64,000 nucleotides of DNA from Aspergillus flavus. Its lineage: Eukaryota; Ascomycota; Eurotiomycetes; Eurotiales; Aspergillaceae. Numbering within the stretch: the first letter of the stretch is position 1; each line of letters begins with the position of its first letter. Position numbers and translations under genes: made by a program. Under the pieces are notes generated by a model. The model searched no databases and was not told the origin of the DNA. It saw only the letters and a program-made list of their open reading frames with translations. Positions 20,554-32,191 of this stretch are shown here, one piece after another. The stretch covers positions 3,038,001-3,102,000 of the forward strand of contig NC_092405.1 of NCBI RefSeq assembly GCF_009017415.1, given 5' to 3'.

Positions 20554-21840
20554 TTAATCATCATTTGCAAATACTCTGGAAGAGTCCAGGTCCCGCTGTC
20601 GCTCAAGCATCGCGCGCAGTCTCATCTCAGCTGTTGGCAGAGTTTGACCAGAGTCTGACCCGTCGCGCACAGCATATTTTAGCCAGCCGAAAACATCCGC
20701 CAGCACAGATAGTCCTACTGCCGGCTGACCCCAGCTTCTTCGCACTACATCAGAGTCTGAGTTGCTTCCGAAGAGGGCCTGGCTTTGCATAATAGTGGGT
20801 TCCGTTCCCAAAGGGTGTCCATTGGCGTGGGCATCTAAGAGAACCTCAGACACAAGAGCCGGTGTTTGAATCAATCGTCTTCGGTCGTCTGTGCTCGATT
20901 CAGCATTCGTTGCCAACAATACCCGGCCGCATGACTTTGGCCTGGATGCAATTTCTCGCGTTGCAGGGAGTGGCCCCAGCGCAGAAGCCGAATCCACGGT
21001 AGTATTAAAGCCCATGGATCGTGGAGTGTCGGGGTGTACTTGGACAGACGATCCGTCTGCACCGTAATACGGTGGCATTGATTGAAATCCAGCGTTACGA
21101 GATACTGTACTCTGCCGAGCATTCTCCATAAATCCAAATTGCATGGGTGAACGGTGATCCCTCCCATCCATAACGCTATGGTCATCATCGTAAATAACCA
21201 CATTATCGTTGGCCTGTCTTTCATGTTCCGAGCTAGCTTCGTCCACGGGCATCAGGCCGCTAGGAGGCGCGCGGATTTCGCCAAGGGGCGCTATATGGCT
21301 ACCATATTCGTTGGCTAAACTGAGCTTACTCCGTCCACAGATCTCCCCAATTGAGTCCAAGGTATGGCGAATATTAGGCTCAATAGCCCGTAGAATGCCA
21401 TCGATGCTGAAGTCCTCGTCCGAAGGAAGTTCCGGACCTCGCCTTGGGGTTTCGGCGCGGCTGGTGAATGGGAACGACCGCCGTAGAGACATCTTTGACG
21501 TTTTCGCACTATCCCCAGGGCCACCGGAATAGGCCCGAACCAAGACGGGCTGCGAGGGTGAGGTTGGGTGGCCACCGCCAGTTTGAGTTACTTGTCCGTG
21601 ATTCCACGCGAGGGGCCTGGAATTTTCACTCAAGTGACGCAAAGCAGTCGTGCGATACGCCCGGGCAGAGTCGTCTACAGCTGACTCGTAGCGATAAGAG
21701 TTTGCTTGCTGAGATGGGCCGGCAGTCTCCACGACTGGGTGGGAGTGAGCAAGAGGAAACCGAGGCCATCTCTGACGTGACAAGGACGAATGGATTTCAT
21801 CAGGGTGGGGGAACAGTCTTCTGCCCGACTTATAATCCAT
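20554..21840 (-). CDS. Conserved-looking fungal protein of unknown function (428 residues)
   Basis: I do not recognise this gene. It is one uninterrupted frame. I chose the ATG giving MDYKSGRRLFPHPDE; an upstream in-frame ATG at 21954 would add 38 Arg/Leu-rich residues. Most of the protein is polar and probably disordered, rich in Ser, Arg, Pro and Asp. A more ordered segment, DFSIDGILRAIEPNIRHTLDSIGEI, looks like an amphipathic helix pair. The last ~60 residues (VGLSVLADVFGWLKYAV and EMRLRAMLERQRDL) are hydrophobic then helical and could be a binding or membrane-associating region. There is no signal peptide or clear transmembrane span. The long stop-free frame and sensible composition support a real gene. 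Confidence 0.7.
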   Translation of the reverse strand: MDYKSGRRLFPHPDEIHSSLSRQRWPRFPLAHSHPVVETAGPSQQANSYRYESAVDDSARAYRTTALRHLSENSRPLAWNHGQVTQTGGGHPTSPSQPVLVRAYSGGPGDSAKTSKMSLRRSFPFTSRAETPRRGPELPSDEDFSIDGILRAIEPNIRHTLDSIGEICGRSKLSLANEYGSHIAPLGEIRAPPSGLMPVDEASSEHERQANDNVVIYDDDHSVMDGRDHRSPMQFGFMENARQSTVSRNAGFQSMPPYYGADGSSVQVHPDTPRSMGFNTTVDSASALGPLPATREIASRPKSCGRVLLATNAESSTDDRRRLIQTPALVSEVLLDAHANGHPLGTEPTIMQSQALFGSNSDSDVVRRSWGQPAVGLSVLADVFGWLKYAVRDGSDSGQTLPTAEMRLRAMLERQRDLDSSRVFANDD

Positions 21841-22869
21841 TGTACGGACAAGGTTATTCACAACCACTTGTCGTCGATGCAGTGTTCGTCTGTATGTACA
21901 GAGCTCACTAAGTGACGCAGGAGATCGAAGAGGGAATAATGCAAGCACCTTCACCAGCAGTGCCTTGTCACGAACCCACTCTCACACCAGTTCTCGACAA
22001 GTCGTTGAACGCCAGTGTCTACCTATCAGACAATGCTAATAGTTGGGTCTCTGAGCCACGTATACACACCCCCATGCATTACCTGGAGACAGGGCTGCAA
22101 ATGAAACACACAAAGAATGTAATGGTGGCATACATTAAGGGAGCATGATCGCACTTGTTGCAGAACGGGAGCTCTCGGATATTACGCTGATTGACTGTGG
22201 TTGACGGGAAGATGCAGTTCATGTGCTGGTCGAATAATAAGTTTGATAGTTTAGCCGGTGAAACCAAATCCGGAACTGAAATACAACGCCTTGCTTGAGT
22301 CAATACAGCTACTTTGTAGATACATTTAAATTGCATCATTTTGGCTTTTTGATTTTCTTCTAATAATTAGTTTATATCTTCACTATCACTAGGGCTTAGA
22401 GCTAGGGCTTCGGGTTTATTGAAGTATTAATGGTGAAAAGTGACTTTCCAGTTATGAGATGCGCCTTTCTAGAGCATCAATGTACTGCTTTCTCCTACGC
22501 TTTTGGTCCCGATGCCCACATTCAGAAGTATAGTCTCCATAGATCCGTTACATTGTTGAATCGGTGGAACCCAGACCGTAAAGGGAAAGCGTTCCAAAGG
22601 TTCCGGCCAACGACAACGACCACTACTACTCCTACTAACTAACTTACCCCAGAACCCGAAAAACTGCCTTCTACAACTACTCCACAACAAAGATTCTTTT
22701 TCAACTGATATTGACGAACTCCCGGTCGATCTTCGCGCATTTTCAAACTTTCTTTCATCGCTCCACTTGCACGCGTAAAGATCGCAATGAATAAGTTTCG
22801 CGTATGCAAAACCCCGTTTGGATCGTCGTTGGTCCCCGCTATTGACTCTTTGTTTTGTGATTAACCGTA
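21841..22869. other. Divergent promoter region unknown gene / cog2
   Basis: About 1 kb between divergent starts. Short open frames on both strands lack any recognisable protein. Nothing else seen. Confidence 0.5.
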
Positions 22870-23754
22870 ATGCGACAGTTTGGCGACTCGGACGAGTCTG
22901 CCTCCGATCTCGACGACGATACCTCCGGACTTCCCTTTCCTGAACCATTGTCCCGTTCCTCCTTTCTCGCCCCCGACTTTGACCCCGCAAAGTACCTATC
23001 CTCCCTGACAAACCGACACCAGAGCCTTGAAGACCTACGGCAGGAATTACGCGACTTGGACCAACTGCTTAGTCGGGAGTTACTGGATCTCGTGAATGAG
23101 AACTACCAGGATTTCTTGTCGCTTGGGATTGCACTGCAAGGAGGGGAAGAGAAGGTAGAGCAAGTCCGAGTTGGACTGTTGGCATTTCAACGGGATGTCC
23201 AGTCCGTCCGCGATAAGGTTGACGCCCGGTATCGAGAGGTAGAGCAACTGGTGGAAGAGAAGAAGCGCCTACGGAAGAATGCAAATGTGGGGAGGGCCTT
23301 GTTGGATTACGTGGATCGAGTTGACGAACTGGAAAGGAAACTGATGATTGGGGACACTACGCCTGCCCGCCAAGGCGACGCTGTTAAGGACCTCGATACG
23401 GATTCCGATCTACTGGACAGTGAAAGCGAGGGAAGCGAAGATGAAGAGATCCCCAACGGCGTATCAGCCACCCCCCTGGTATCACTGAAGAGGCTCGAGC
23501 ATCACATCCAGAAATATGTCTATTTGACAAGATTGTCGTCGCGGATAGGTGATGATCATCCGTTCTTAGTCAGTCAACAGTCGCGACTGTCGAAAATAAG
23601 ATCTGCAGTACTCTTGGACCTTAAAACTGCGCTCGAACAAGCGAAGATCGCGGGCGAGAAACGGGATACAAAAACGCTGGCCGTATTGCGTCTCTACAAA
23701 CTCATGGGGGAGGACACCAGTGCAGTATCTGCACTGAAGAATCTAAAAATATAG
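22870..23754 (+). CDS. cog2: Conserved oligomeric Golgi complex subunit 2
   Basis: Lobe A subunit of the COG tether, which acts in retrograde traffic within the Golgi. Single exon, 294 residues. The protein opens with an acidic stretch. The COG2 N-terminal domain signature comes next (FDPAKYLSSLTNRHQSLEDLRQEL, then LLDLVNENYQDFLSLG). Long coiled-coil helices follow to about residue 155, including VEQVRVGLLAFQRDVQSVRDK. After an acidic spacer, the segment LKRLEHHIQKYVYLTRLSSRIG is the conserved second part. Animal COG2 is more than twice as long, but yeast and filamentous-fungal versions are this short, so the length is not a truncation. Confidence 0.9.
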   Translation: MRQFGDSDESASDLDDDTSGLPFPEPLSRSSFLAPDFDPAKYLSSLTNRHQSLEDLRQELRDLDQLLSRELLDLVNENYQDFLSLGIALQGGEEKVEQVRVGLLAFQRDVQSVRDKVDARYREVEQLVEEKKRLRKNANVGRALLDYVDRVDELERKLMIGDTTPARQGDAVKDLDTDSDLLDSESEGSEDEEIPNGVSATPLVSLKRLEHHIQKYVYLTRLSSRIGDDHPFLVSQQSRLSKIRSAVLLDLKTALEQAKIAGEKRDTKTLAVLRLYKLMGEDTSAVSALKNLKI

Positions 23755-23908
23755 AGCCCGTCTGGTACATGAACCAGGCTTTTGCACAGCGTTGGCGTTT
23801 GGGGTGTTGGGTTCTCCTGGAATATATGAAACAATACCATTATACACCGTGTCCTTCCTAATATAACATAATCTGTACATCCAAAAAAAGCGAAGACTTG
23901 AAGCTATT

Positions 23909-24943
23909 TTACAGACCGCTCAAAGATGCAGTATCGGGGGAATTGTCGGACTTGAACTCTCCGTTCAGACTGAAACCAGGGCCATTGGTCGAGCTCAGCA
24001 CCTAATAATAGTCAGCTAAGTTGATACATGTGGCTTCAGAGCAGAGGCTAGCCTACCACTTCGTAGATCTCCTTGTTTATGCGGTCGTTGAGGCCAGCCG
24101 CATCCTTCTTGATCTGCTCGAGAGTGGCGCGCAGATTGTCTCGCAACTGCTCAGGGGTGAATGCCAGTTGCCCAATTGGAAGTCGAATGACAGCATCTCG
24201 CTCCCTGTATACCGTACCACCACGCAGCATTTCAACTCTCGAAGCGACGTCCTCAACGACGGTGCCCGTCTTTGCGCTGGGCATCAGTCCCCGGGGGCCG
24301 AGGACCCTGCCCAGTCCGGCCCTGTTCAGAGCCTCCAAGCTATCCGGGTGACAAATCAGACGATCGAACTCAATGATGCCCTTCTTCACATTATCAAAAA
24401 CCTCTTGTTCTCCGACCAGGACGGCCCCAGCCGCACGAGCCTCCTTCTCATGCCTAGATCCAGCAGGGCAGACGACACAAATGCGTGATTCTGTTTGGAC
24501 TGAATGAGGAAACCGGAGCATGTTGCGAATCACTGGACCGTCTTTCATCGTCTTCAACCGGATGTGGACTTCGTATTTGGAGGTAGCTGGTTCACGGCCG
24601 ACTTCGAATGCACGAAGATACCTTGAGAGCAGAACAGATTCCGCGTCAGCAAAAAGGCGAGGTGCGCACATGGCAAGACACGTTATACGTACCTCATAGC
24701 ATCGCAAAGCGCGAATTGATCCATATCCTTCAGATCCCTTTGTTTGAACTCCCGAGGACCCTTCTTCGTCTTCTTACTCTTTTCCTTGTTCTTTTTACCT
24801 TGTGCTTGAGGGTTGTTCTTGGCTCCTCGAACCTGCTGAAAGCTGGAGAGGAGAGGGGCCATTGACCCCTGGCGAAGCGGAGAGCGGCATGACGATAAGA
24901 GACTCCTTGCCGCAGTGGGCATGAGTGAGCTGTAGGAAGCCAT
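23909..24943 (-). CDS. mrpl1: Mitochondrial large ribosomal subunit protein uL1 (Mrpl1)
   Basis: uL1 protein of the mitochondrial ribosome L1 stalk. Exons 24943-24693, 24621-24057 and 24001-23909 give 302 residues. The N-terminus (MASYSSLMPTAARSLLSSCR) is a mitochondrial presequence. A Lys-rich segment (GKKNKEKSKKTKKG) follows. The L1 fold then begins at YEVHIRLKTMKDGPVIRNMLRFPH, with the signature GLGRVLGPRGLMPSAKTGTV near residues 205-225. The last intron places 30 residues (VLSSTNGPGFSLNGEF...) after the fold instead of an immediate stop. That last exon is less certain than the first two. The gene shares a 218-bp divergent promoter with the glutamyl-tRNA synthetase gene. Confidence 0.9.
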
Positions 24944-25161
24944 TGCGTTGACTATAAGATGTGGCTTCTCGGTGTTCTTGCGGAAAGGGAATGTTTTCTG
25001 CCCGAGAGCTCTCCGTTGCGGGTGGCGGGCGGAGAAATGTGACGCCGGCGGAGCCCCGATTGAGTCAAATGCCCCTCCAAGTATTTCACGGTGCTCTTCT
25101 CCCCACCATAGAAGGTCTAGAAGGATTCATTCGGATTTTTACCAGTGGATTCGGAGGCATC
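24944..25161. promoter_or_regulatory. Bidirectional promoter mrpl1 / gus1
   Basis: The two start codons are divergent and only 218 bp apart, so promoter elements must be shared or interleaved. The gus1 frame is open through most of it, with an in-frame ATG at 24991. Confidence 0.6.
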
Positions 25162-27499
25162 ATGTCTAACATGCAGTTGACCTTGGCCACAAAGGCCAGC
25201 CAGGCTTCTTTGCTTCCTGTTCTTCTTGTCGCGACCTCTATTAATGAAGCACGACCATCCCCGGTGATTAACATCACCTACGAGGATAAGGCTGTTCTTG
25301 AACAGGGCGACAAGGCTGTAGTTCAGTTCACTGGTGTTAGCGGAACTCCTGTTTTCGGAACTGTGAACGCTATCCAAGAGTTGCTCAAGGACTTCCCATT
25401 CCTCAACTCGAAGGATCAGAAGCTGGTACGTTACATATCTCTACAACCAGAGTCTATGGCTGCTGCCCTTCCACGGCTTGGGACAACTCGTCTAATAATG
25501 CTACTAGGAGAACGAGTGGCTTGCTCAGCTTGATACTTTTACTACCGTCGATTTCAAGGCCCTCGATCCTTTGCTCCAGCGCCTTAATACCCACCTCCTT
25601 CTCCGGTCCTTCATCGTCGGATACTCGCTTTCCACAGCTGACATTGCCTTGTGGGGTGCTCTCCGCGGAAACCGTGTCGGTATCTCTGCTATCAGAAAGG
25701 GGGCTCTTGTCAACTTGACTCGTTGGTTTACCTTCTTGGAAGACCTCTGTCCGTGGGCAACATCTGCCCTTGAGGCGCTGAATGCCGCAGCAAAGGACAA
25801 AAAGACCACCAAGGGCAAGCAAGGCGGTGCTAACTATGACGTTGCGCTTCTGAACACTGATAAGGGCGTTGTGACCCGGTTCCCCCCTGAGCCTTCAGGA
25901 TATCTCCACATTGGTCACGCCAAAGCAGCTCTTCTCAACGATTATTTCGCCCACGAGAAGTACAATGGCACATTGCTTGTCCGCTTCGATGACAGTGAGT
26001 TCACCTCCACCTTACATTATCGTTGAAGACTTTCTCACATCTGTCAAGCCAACCCGACCAAGGAAAACTCCGAGTTCCAGGATGCTATCGTTGAAGATCT
26101 TGCTCTCATGGGTATCAAGCCCGACAAGATGAGCTATACTAGTGACTACTTTGACCAGCTCTACGAGTATGGTGTGCAGATCATTAAGGATGGAAAAGCA
26201 TACGCCGACGATACAGACAAGGAGACTATGGCGGCTCAGAGAATGGACGGTCTGCCTAGTAAGCGTCGTGATGCTACTGTTGAGGAGAACCTTGCTCGAT
26301 TCGAGGAAATGAAAAAGGGCTCTCCTGAGGGTCTTGGCTGGTGTATTCGTGCCAAGGTATTTAAGGTTCATATCTTCACTACAGAAAAAATTTCTCACAT
26401 CGGTCTTTAGATCTCTGTCGACGACAAGAACAAGGCTCTTAGAGATCCTGTTATCTACCGCTCCAACCCTGACCCACACCACCGCACAGGCACCAAGTGG
26501 AAGATCTACCCCACTTATGACTTTGCATGTCCCATTGTCGACTCTATTGAAGGTGTTACTCATGCTCTTAGAACCATTGAGTACCGTGATCGAAACCCTC
26601 AGTACCAATGGATGCTGGACGCCCTCAAACTCCGCTCGGTGCAGATCTGGGACTTTGCTCGTATGAACTTCATCCGAACCCTTCTGTCCAAGCGCAAGCT
26701 TACTAAGCTTGTTAACGAGGGCGTTGTCTGGGGCTGGGATGACCCTAGGTTCCCTACCATCCGTGGTATCAGAAGACGGGGCATGACCATCCCTGCCTTG
26801 AGGGAGTTCATTCTCAGACAAGGCCCTAGCAAGAACATCACAAACCTTGACTGGACCCTCATCTGGGCGACCAACAAGAAGTATATTGACCCGGTTGCAC
26901 CCCGCCACACCGCCCTCCTTAAGAAGGACGTTGTCAAGGCAACTATTAAGGGAGCTCCCGCACCCTACACTGAAGAGAAGCCCAAGCATGTTAAGAACCC
27001 TTCAGTTGGTACGAAGAAGGTTGTTTACAGTGGCTCCATCCTATTTGACCAGGAGGATGCCAAGAGCTTCAAGCAGGATGAGGAGATCACCTTGATGAAC
27101 TGGGGCAACGCGATTGTGCGCCAGATCGTGACTGACCCAAGCTCCGGTGTTGTTAAGGAGCTTGAGTTGGATCTGCACTTGGAAGGTGATTTCAAGAAGA
27201 CCGAGAAGAAGGTCACTTGGTTGTCTACTGACCAGGACCTGGTCCCAGTGGAATTGGTCGACTTTGACTACCTTCTCAACAAGGACACCTTGCAGGAGGA
27301 CGATGCTCTTGAGGACGTCCTGAACAGGAACACTGAGTTCAGGGAAGATGCTACTGCCGACTGCAATGTGGCCGAGCTGAAGGAGGGCGACATCATCCAG
27401 TTTGAGCGTAAGGGATTTTACCGTGTGGACAAGGCTTATGCACCGGGCCAGCCGGCTGTTTTGTTCTACATCCCCACGGGAAAGACCGGAGGTAAATAA
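25162..27499 (+). CDS. gus1: Cytosolic glutamyl-tRNA synthetase
   Basis: Class I synthetase charging tRNA-Glu. Exons 25162-25425, 25508-25994, 26049-26356 and 26411-27499 give 715 residues. The N-terminal ~190 residues are GST-like ([14 protein letters not shown]), the part that in yeast binds Arc1. A Lys-rich linker precedes the catalytic domain, with the HIGH motif at residues 222-225 in [18 protein letters not shown]. The eukaryotic KMSKS equivalent is SKRKL at 446-450. The C-terminal anticodon-binding barrels contain the GluRS/GlnRS-type YSGSILFD and [15 protein letters not shown] segments. Absence of a GlnRS-type N-terminal domain and the overall pattern favour GluRS. Codon use is strongly C-ending, as for a highly expressed gene. 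The start follows a 5' region open in frame to ATG 24991, so an extended form is conceivable. Confidence 0.96.
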
Positions 27500-28947
27500 G
27501 TGTCCAGTCTCAGTTGGGCTCGCTCATAGTATGAGTCACGAAGATATGCTAGAAGACGTTTTGAAATAAAAAGTCCATTACGCATACCAGTCTGAAATGG
27601 TCACAGTATGGTTGTACGTCGTAATCTGGGTGTAGCAGCCACGGAAGTTAAATCGGACAAATAAACTTCATCGCACCCAAAGACAACAGGAGGAGAAGCA
27701 GTAAGTCGAGTACTAGTGTGCCAGTTCTACTTGGGGGTAAGTCGCATTGTTTAGTGATGATGGCACGATATCAGACAACCGTCGGATTGATTAGGTTGTA
27801 TCAGAATAAAAACTAGGGGGAAAGAACGTAGCCACGGAAGGTAAGTGGATGATGAGAGGATTACGTCGTGAGATCACTGTCCGGAAACGTTGGCGCTGAT
27901 GTTGGGTTTAAAATTTATTTGCCGGTCAAGGTTACATTTTATACGGACGCTCACTTGGGAAAGTGTCAAACAGACAACACCTCACAAAGGCACTAGTCCT
28001 AATTCCCGTTAGCGCCGATCACTAGATTTAAGGTCGTCTCCATCCAAAAGTTCCACTCTTGCCCGCAACATACTCCGTATCCCCCTCGATTGGTCTCTCT
28101 ACCTTCTCATCATTGGCTCATAGGCTTTCGTGGTGGTTGTTACACTCGATTATAAGCGAAGCAAGAGTGATTTTAAAGGTTTCGACTGACTTTGTCCCAT
28201 GCTTACCCCACCATCTGTCGTCGTCTTATAGGAGGTCTCCTGGTCAGGTTTTCCCGTGGGTCCCGGCTCTCTTTCCGCTGGCATTTCAGGTCTAGAACCC
28301 TGGATATCCTCATCGCGTCATGCGGTTCTTCTAGAGTCAATTCTTTGCGTCGTGTATCTGAATGTCTGGCATAGAAATGCTGGAGCGAATGGGCTCCGCT
28401 GTATCCCTGGCCCCTCGTTCATATACTTTAACCGGGTTATTACGGATAGGTCACCACCGTCTCATACGTCAAGACCATCGAGGAGTCGTCGAATCAACCC
28501 ACCATGTTCCTAATTCATATCACAAATTGACTTTTGCGCTCGACCGGTGCACGCTGCTTTGTCTGGTCAAAGAACAGTATGGGCTTGGCCTCTACCTTAT
28601 TTAGCCTCTATCACAACTTGACTAGCCGGAAGCTTCCTAGGATCTACTACGTCAGCATGATAGTCTGCATGTAGTGTGGCTGTCCCAATCCGTCTAAGGG
28701 TTGGCCCTGTATATGGAGTTGGCGGTTATCGTAGCCCCCTATGCGCTCGCGGAAGGGAAAAGCGAAAAACTCTTGCGCGTTCTTGTTCTTAACCGTGCCT
28801 AAGGGGAGATCCTTTTCGTTCGCTGTATGCTCAATCATTCTGTGGGAGCACTCGTTTTCGTAACCCAATTCGCTCCCTTTTGGTTTGAATAAGCGTTGGG
28901 CACATTAGGAGAAGCCCTGCTGCCCCTGGCAAGTAACCGAGAACAAG
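27500..28947. other. Intergenic region and leader of the H+-ATPase gene
   Basis: This 1.45-kb stretch has no supported protein gene. It contains an 11-mer direct repeat AGCCACGGAAG (27637-27647 and 27830-27840) and a TACTCCGTA 9-mer at 28071-28079. Several open frames of 60-85 codons lie in the presumed leader of the ATPase gene, but none has support. Confidence 0.5.
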
Positions 28948-31900
28948 ATGGCCGAGCAAGGCGGTGCCTCGAATGACGTGGAACGTGTAGCTCAAGCACC
29001 GGGATCTCAGGGTCGACTTTCTACCTCTGAGGGACACGCATCTAGGCGTATCTCCCGAGTGTCTTACAAGGAAGATTGGGCCAATCTTGACGAATATGGC
29101 AAGCTGGTCAAGTACGCATCGACCTACCGCGAGGGCGGTCGAGGTGATGAAACACAGGGAGAGGAAGAGGTGAGACGAGTCTGGTATGCTCCCTGGAAGA
29201 AACGCAAGGTCCTTGTTCGACATGTGAACCAAGATGAGGGCCAGTTCCCGGAAGACTGGCTACTCACCGACATCCATCAAGGTCTGTCCAGCAATGAGGC
29301 TTCAAATAGGCGTCGCAGAGCGGGATGGAACGAGCTGGTTTCTGAGAAGGAGAATCCCATTGCTAAGATCCTATCATACTTTAGAGGTCCTATTTTGTAT
29401 GGTAAGTCATATTGGATTACACTAAGTGCGTTCTATTTCATTGATTAGTGCCACTGACCCGTCGCAGTTATGGAGCTGGCCGTTCTTCTTGCAGCAGGTC
29501 TAGATGACTGGATCGATTTCGGTGTCATCATTGGTATCCTGTGTCTGAACGCAGCTGTCGGTTGGTACCAGGAGAAACAAGCTGCCGATGTTGTCGCCAG
29601 CCTCAAGGGAGATATTGCAATGAGGACAACAGTCGTCCGTGATGGCCAGGAACAGGAGATTCTGGCCCGCGAGCTCGTACCCGGTGATGTGGTATGCTTG
29701 GCAATTTCAAACTGACCACTCTGAAGCTTGCGCTGGGATACTGACATAAATGGTAGATCATAATCGGTGACGGCCAAGTTGTCCCCGCCGATGCACGGAT
29801 AATCTGCGATGTGAAAGATCCAAACGGATGGGAAGAATTCAAGACAATGCAGAATCAGGGCGACCTGAGCAGCACATCCGAATCCGACATTGAAGAGGCT
29901 GAAGGTGAAAAGGAAAAGAACAAAGAAGGTGATGATGAAAAGTCACAGAAACCCAAGAAGCGCGGTTATCCTATCCTGGCTTGTGATCATTCAGCTATTA
30001 CCGGAGAGTCTCTGGCAGTCGATCGTTATATGGGCGAAATGATCTATTACACGACAGGGTGTAAGCGTGGCAAAGCATATGCCGTTGTTCAGACTTCTGC
30101 AAAGCTCTCGTTCGTGGGTAGAACAGCGACGATGGTGCAGGCGGCCCAAGGAGCAGGTCATTTCGAAAAGGTCATGGATAACATCGGTACCTCGCTTCTC
30201 ATCCTCGTCATGGCATGGATCCTGGCTGCATGGATTGGCGGTTTCTTCCGGCATATCCCGATTGCTTCCCCTCGCCAGCAAACGCTTCTCCACTACACCC
30301 TGGCTTTGTTGATTGTCGGCGTCCCTGTCGGTCTCCCCGTCGTTACAACCACTACCATGGCTGTAGGAGCAGCATACCTTGCGAAGAAAAAGGCTATAGT
30401 GCAGAAGCTTACTGCAATCGAGTCGCTTGCGGTAGGTTGTGAGCGATATCTTCTACCTGGATGAAAATGCTAATAACTCGTCAGGGTGTTGATGTCTTGT
30501 GTTCTGATAAAACCGGCACTCTCACAGCAAACAAGCTGAGCATTCGAAACCCATATGTGGCTGAAGGTGTAGACGTCGACTGGATGTTTGCCGTGGCAGT
30601 TTTGGCGTCGTCTCACAACATCGATTCGCTAGACCCGATCGACAAGGTCACTATTTTGACCCTTAGGCAATACCCCAAGGCACGGGAGATTCTGCGTAGA
30701 GGGTGGAAGACAGAAAAATTTCAACCATTTGACCCGGTTTCCAAGCGTATCGTTACAATCGCCAGTTGTGATGGAATCAGATATACCTGCACCAAGGGCG
30801 CACCCAAGGCTGTGCTTCAGTTGACAAACTGTTCTAAACAGACTGCCGATTTGTACAAAGCCAAAGCGCAGGAATTTGCACACAGAGGCTTCCGATCTCT
30901 GGGAGTTGCAGTCCAGAAAGAAGGAGAAGAATGGACCCTCCTCGGTATGCTGCCGATGTTTGATCCGCCCCGAGAGGACACGGCGCAAACGATCCACGAG
31001 GCACAGAATTTGGGCATCAGCGTCAAAATGCTTACAGGTGACGCATTAGCCATCGCTAAAGAGACTTGCAAGATGCTCGCCCTCGGAACCAAGGTATATA
31101 ATTCAGACAAGCTCATTCATGGAGGGCTTAGTGGTGCAATGGCAGGAGACTTAGTGGAAAAAGCAGATGGTTTTGCAGAGGTGTTCCCTGAACACAAATA
31201 TCAAGTTGTTCAGATGCTTCAGGACCGAGGTCATCTCACCGCAATGACTGGTGACGGTGTTAATGATGCGCCTTCATTGAAGAAATCCGACTGTGGTATT
31301 GCAGTAGAAGGAGCTACGGAGGCAGCACAATCTGCTTCGGACATTGTCTTCTTGGAACCAGGCCTGTCAACGATCATTGATTCGATTAAAGTTGCTCGGC
31401 AAATTTTCCATCGCATGAAAGCATATATCCAATATCGTATTGCTCTCTGCTTGCATTTAGAGATCTACCTGGTCACGTCGATGATAATCATCAACGAGAG
31501 CATCCGTGTCGAGTTGGTAGTCTTCCTTGCTTTATTCGCTGATCTTGCCACTGTTGCGGTTGCTTATGATAATGCATCGTTTGAGCTGCGGCCTGTGCAA
31601 TGGCAACTTCCGAAGATCTGGTTCATTTCATGTCTGCTAGGCCTTTTGCTTGCCATGGGAACTTGGGTAGTTCGCGGTTCCATGTTCCTCCCGTCAGGTG
31701 GTATTATCCAGAACTGGGGCTCAATTCAAGAAGTGATCTTCCTCGAAGTCGCTCTCACAGAAAACTGGCTTATCTTTATTACGCGTGGTGCCGACACATG
31801 GCCTTCAATCCATCTAGTTACCGCCATTCTGGGTGTGGACGTTTTGGCAACCATTTTCTGCTTGTTTGGTTGGTTCACTAACCAAGATATGCCCACCAAG

Positions 31901-32191
31901 CCTGCCGACAAATTCGTTGAAACAACTAACGGCTGGACTGATATTGTCACGGTGGTCCGAATCTGGGGTTACTCTCTGGGCGTGACTATTGTTATCGCAT
32001 TGGTATATTTCATGCTCAATAAGTTCAAATGGCTTGATGACCTGGGTCGAGAGAAGCGCGACAAGGGTGACCTCAAAATTGAAAATCTGCTTGGTCATCT
32101 TGCTCGCTTGACCGTTGAGTATGAGAGACCTGGACAGCCGCCAGCTCGATTTTACTTGGCTGCTCCCAAGGAGGAAGAGGAGGTTGAGTAA
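28948..32191 (+). CDS. Plasma-membrane-type H+-ATPase (P3A P-type ATPase), divergent paralogue
   Basis: Proton pump that energises the plasma membrane. Exons 28948-29401, 29468-29691, 29757-30431 and 30485-32191 give 1019 residues. Present are the A-domain TGES loop (308-311), phosphorylated Asp459 in CSDKTGTLT, the KGAPKAVL nucleotide site, the TGDGVNDAPSLKKSDCGIAV hinge and the M6 Asp in ALFADLATVAVAYDNA. Two features set it apart from the main fungal Pma1. An acidic/Lys-rich insertion of ~45 residues sits in the A domain at about 250-297. The C-terminus ends in PGQPPARFYLAAPKEEEEVE without the usual regulatory Ser/Thr tail. It is therefore likely the second (PmaB-like) isoform rather than the main pump. 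Regulation is probably altered; that is inference. Confidence 0.93.

Noticed and set aside
26012..26989. 325-residue open frame antisense to gus1
   Set aside because: It lies wholly over conserved GluRS exons. Strong codon bias on the sense strand removes stops on the other strand; no domain seen.
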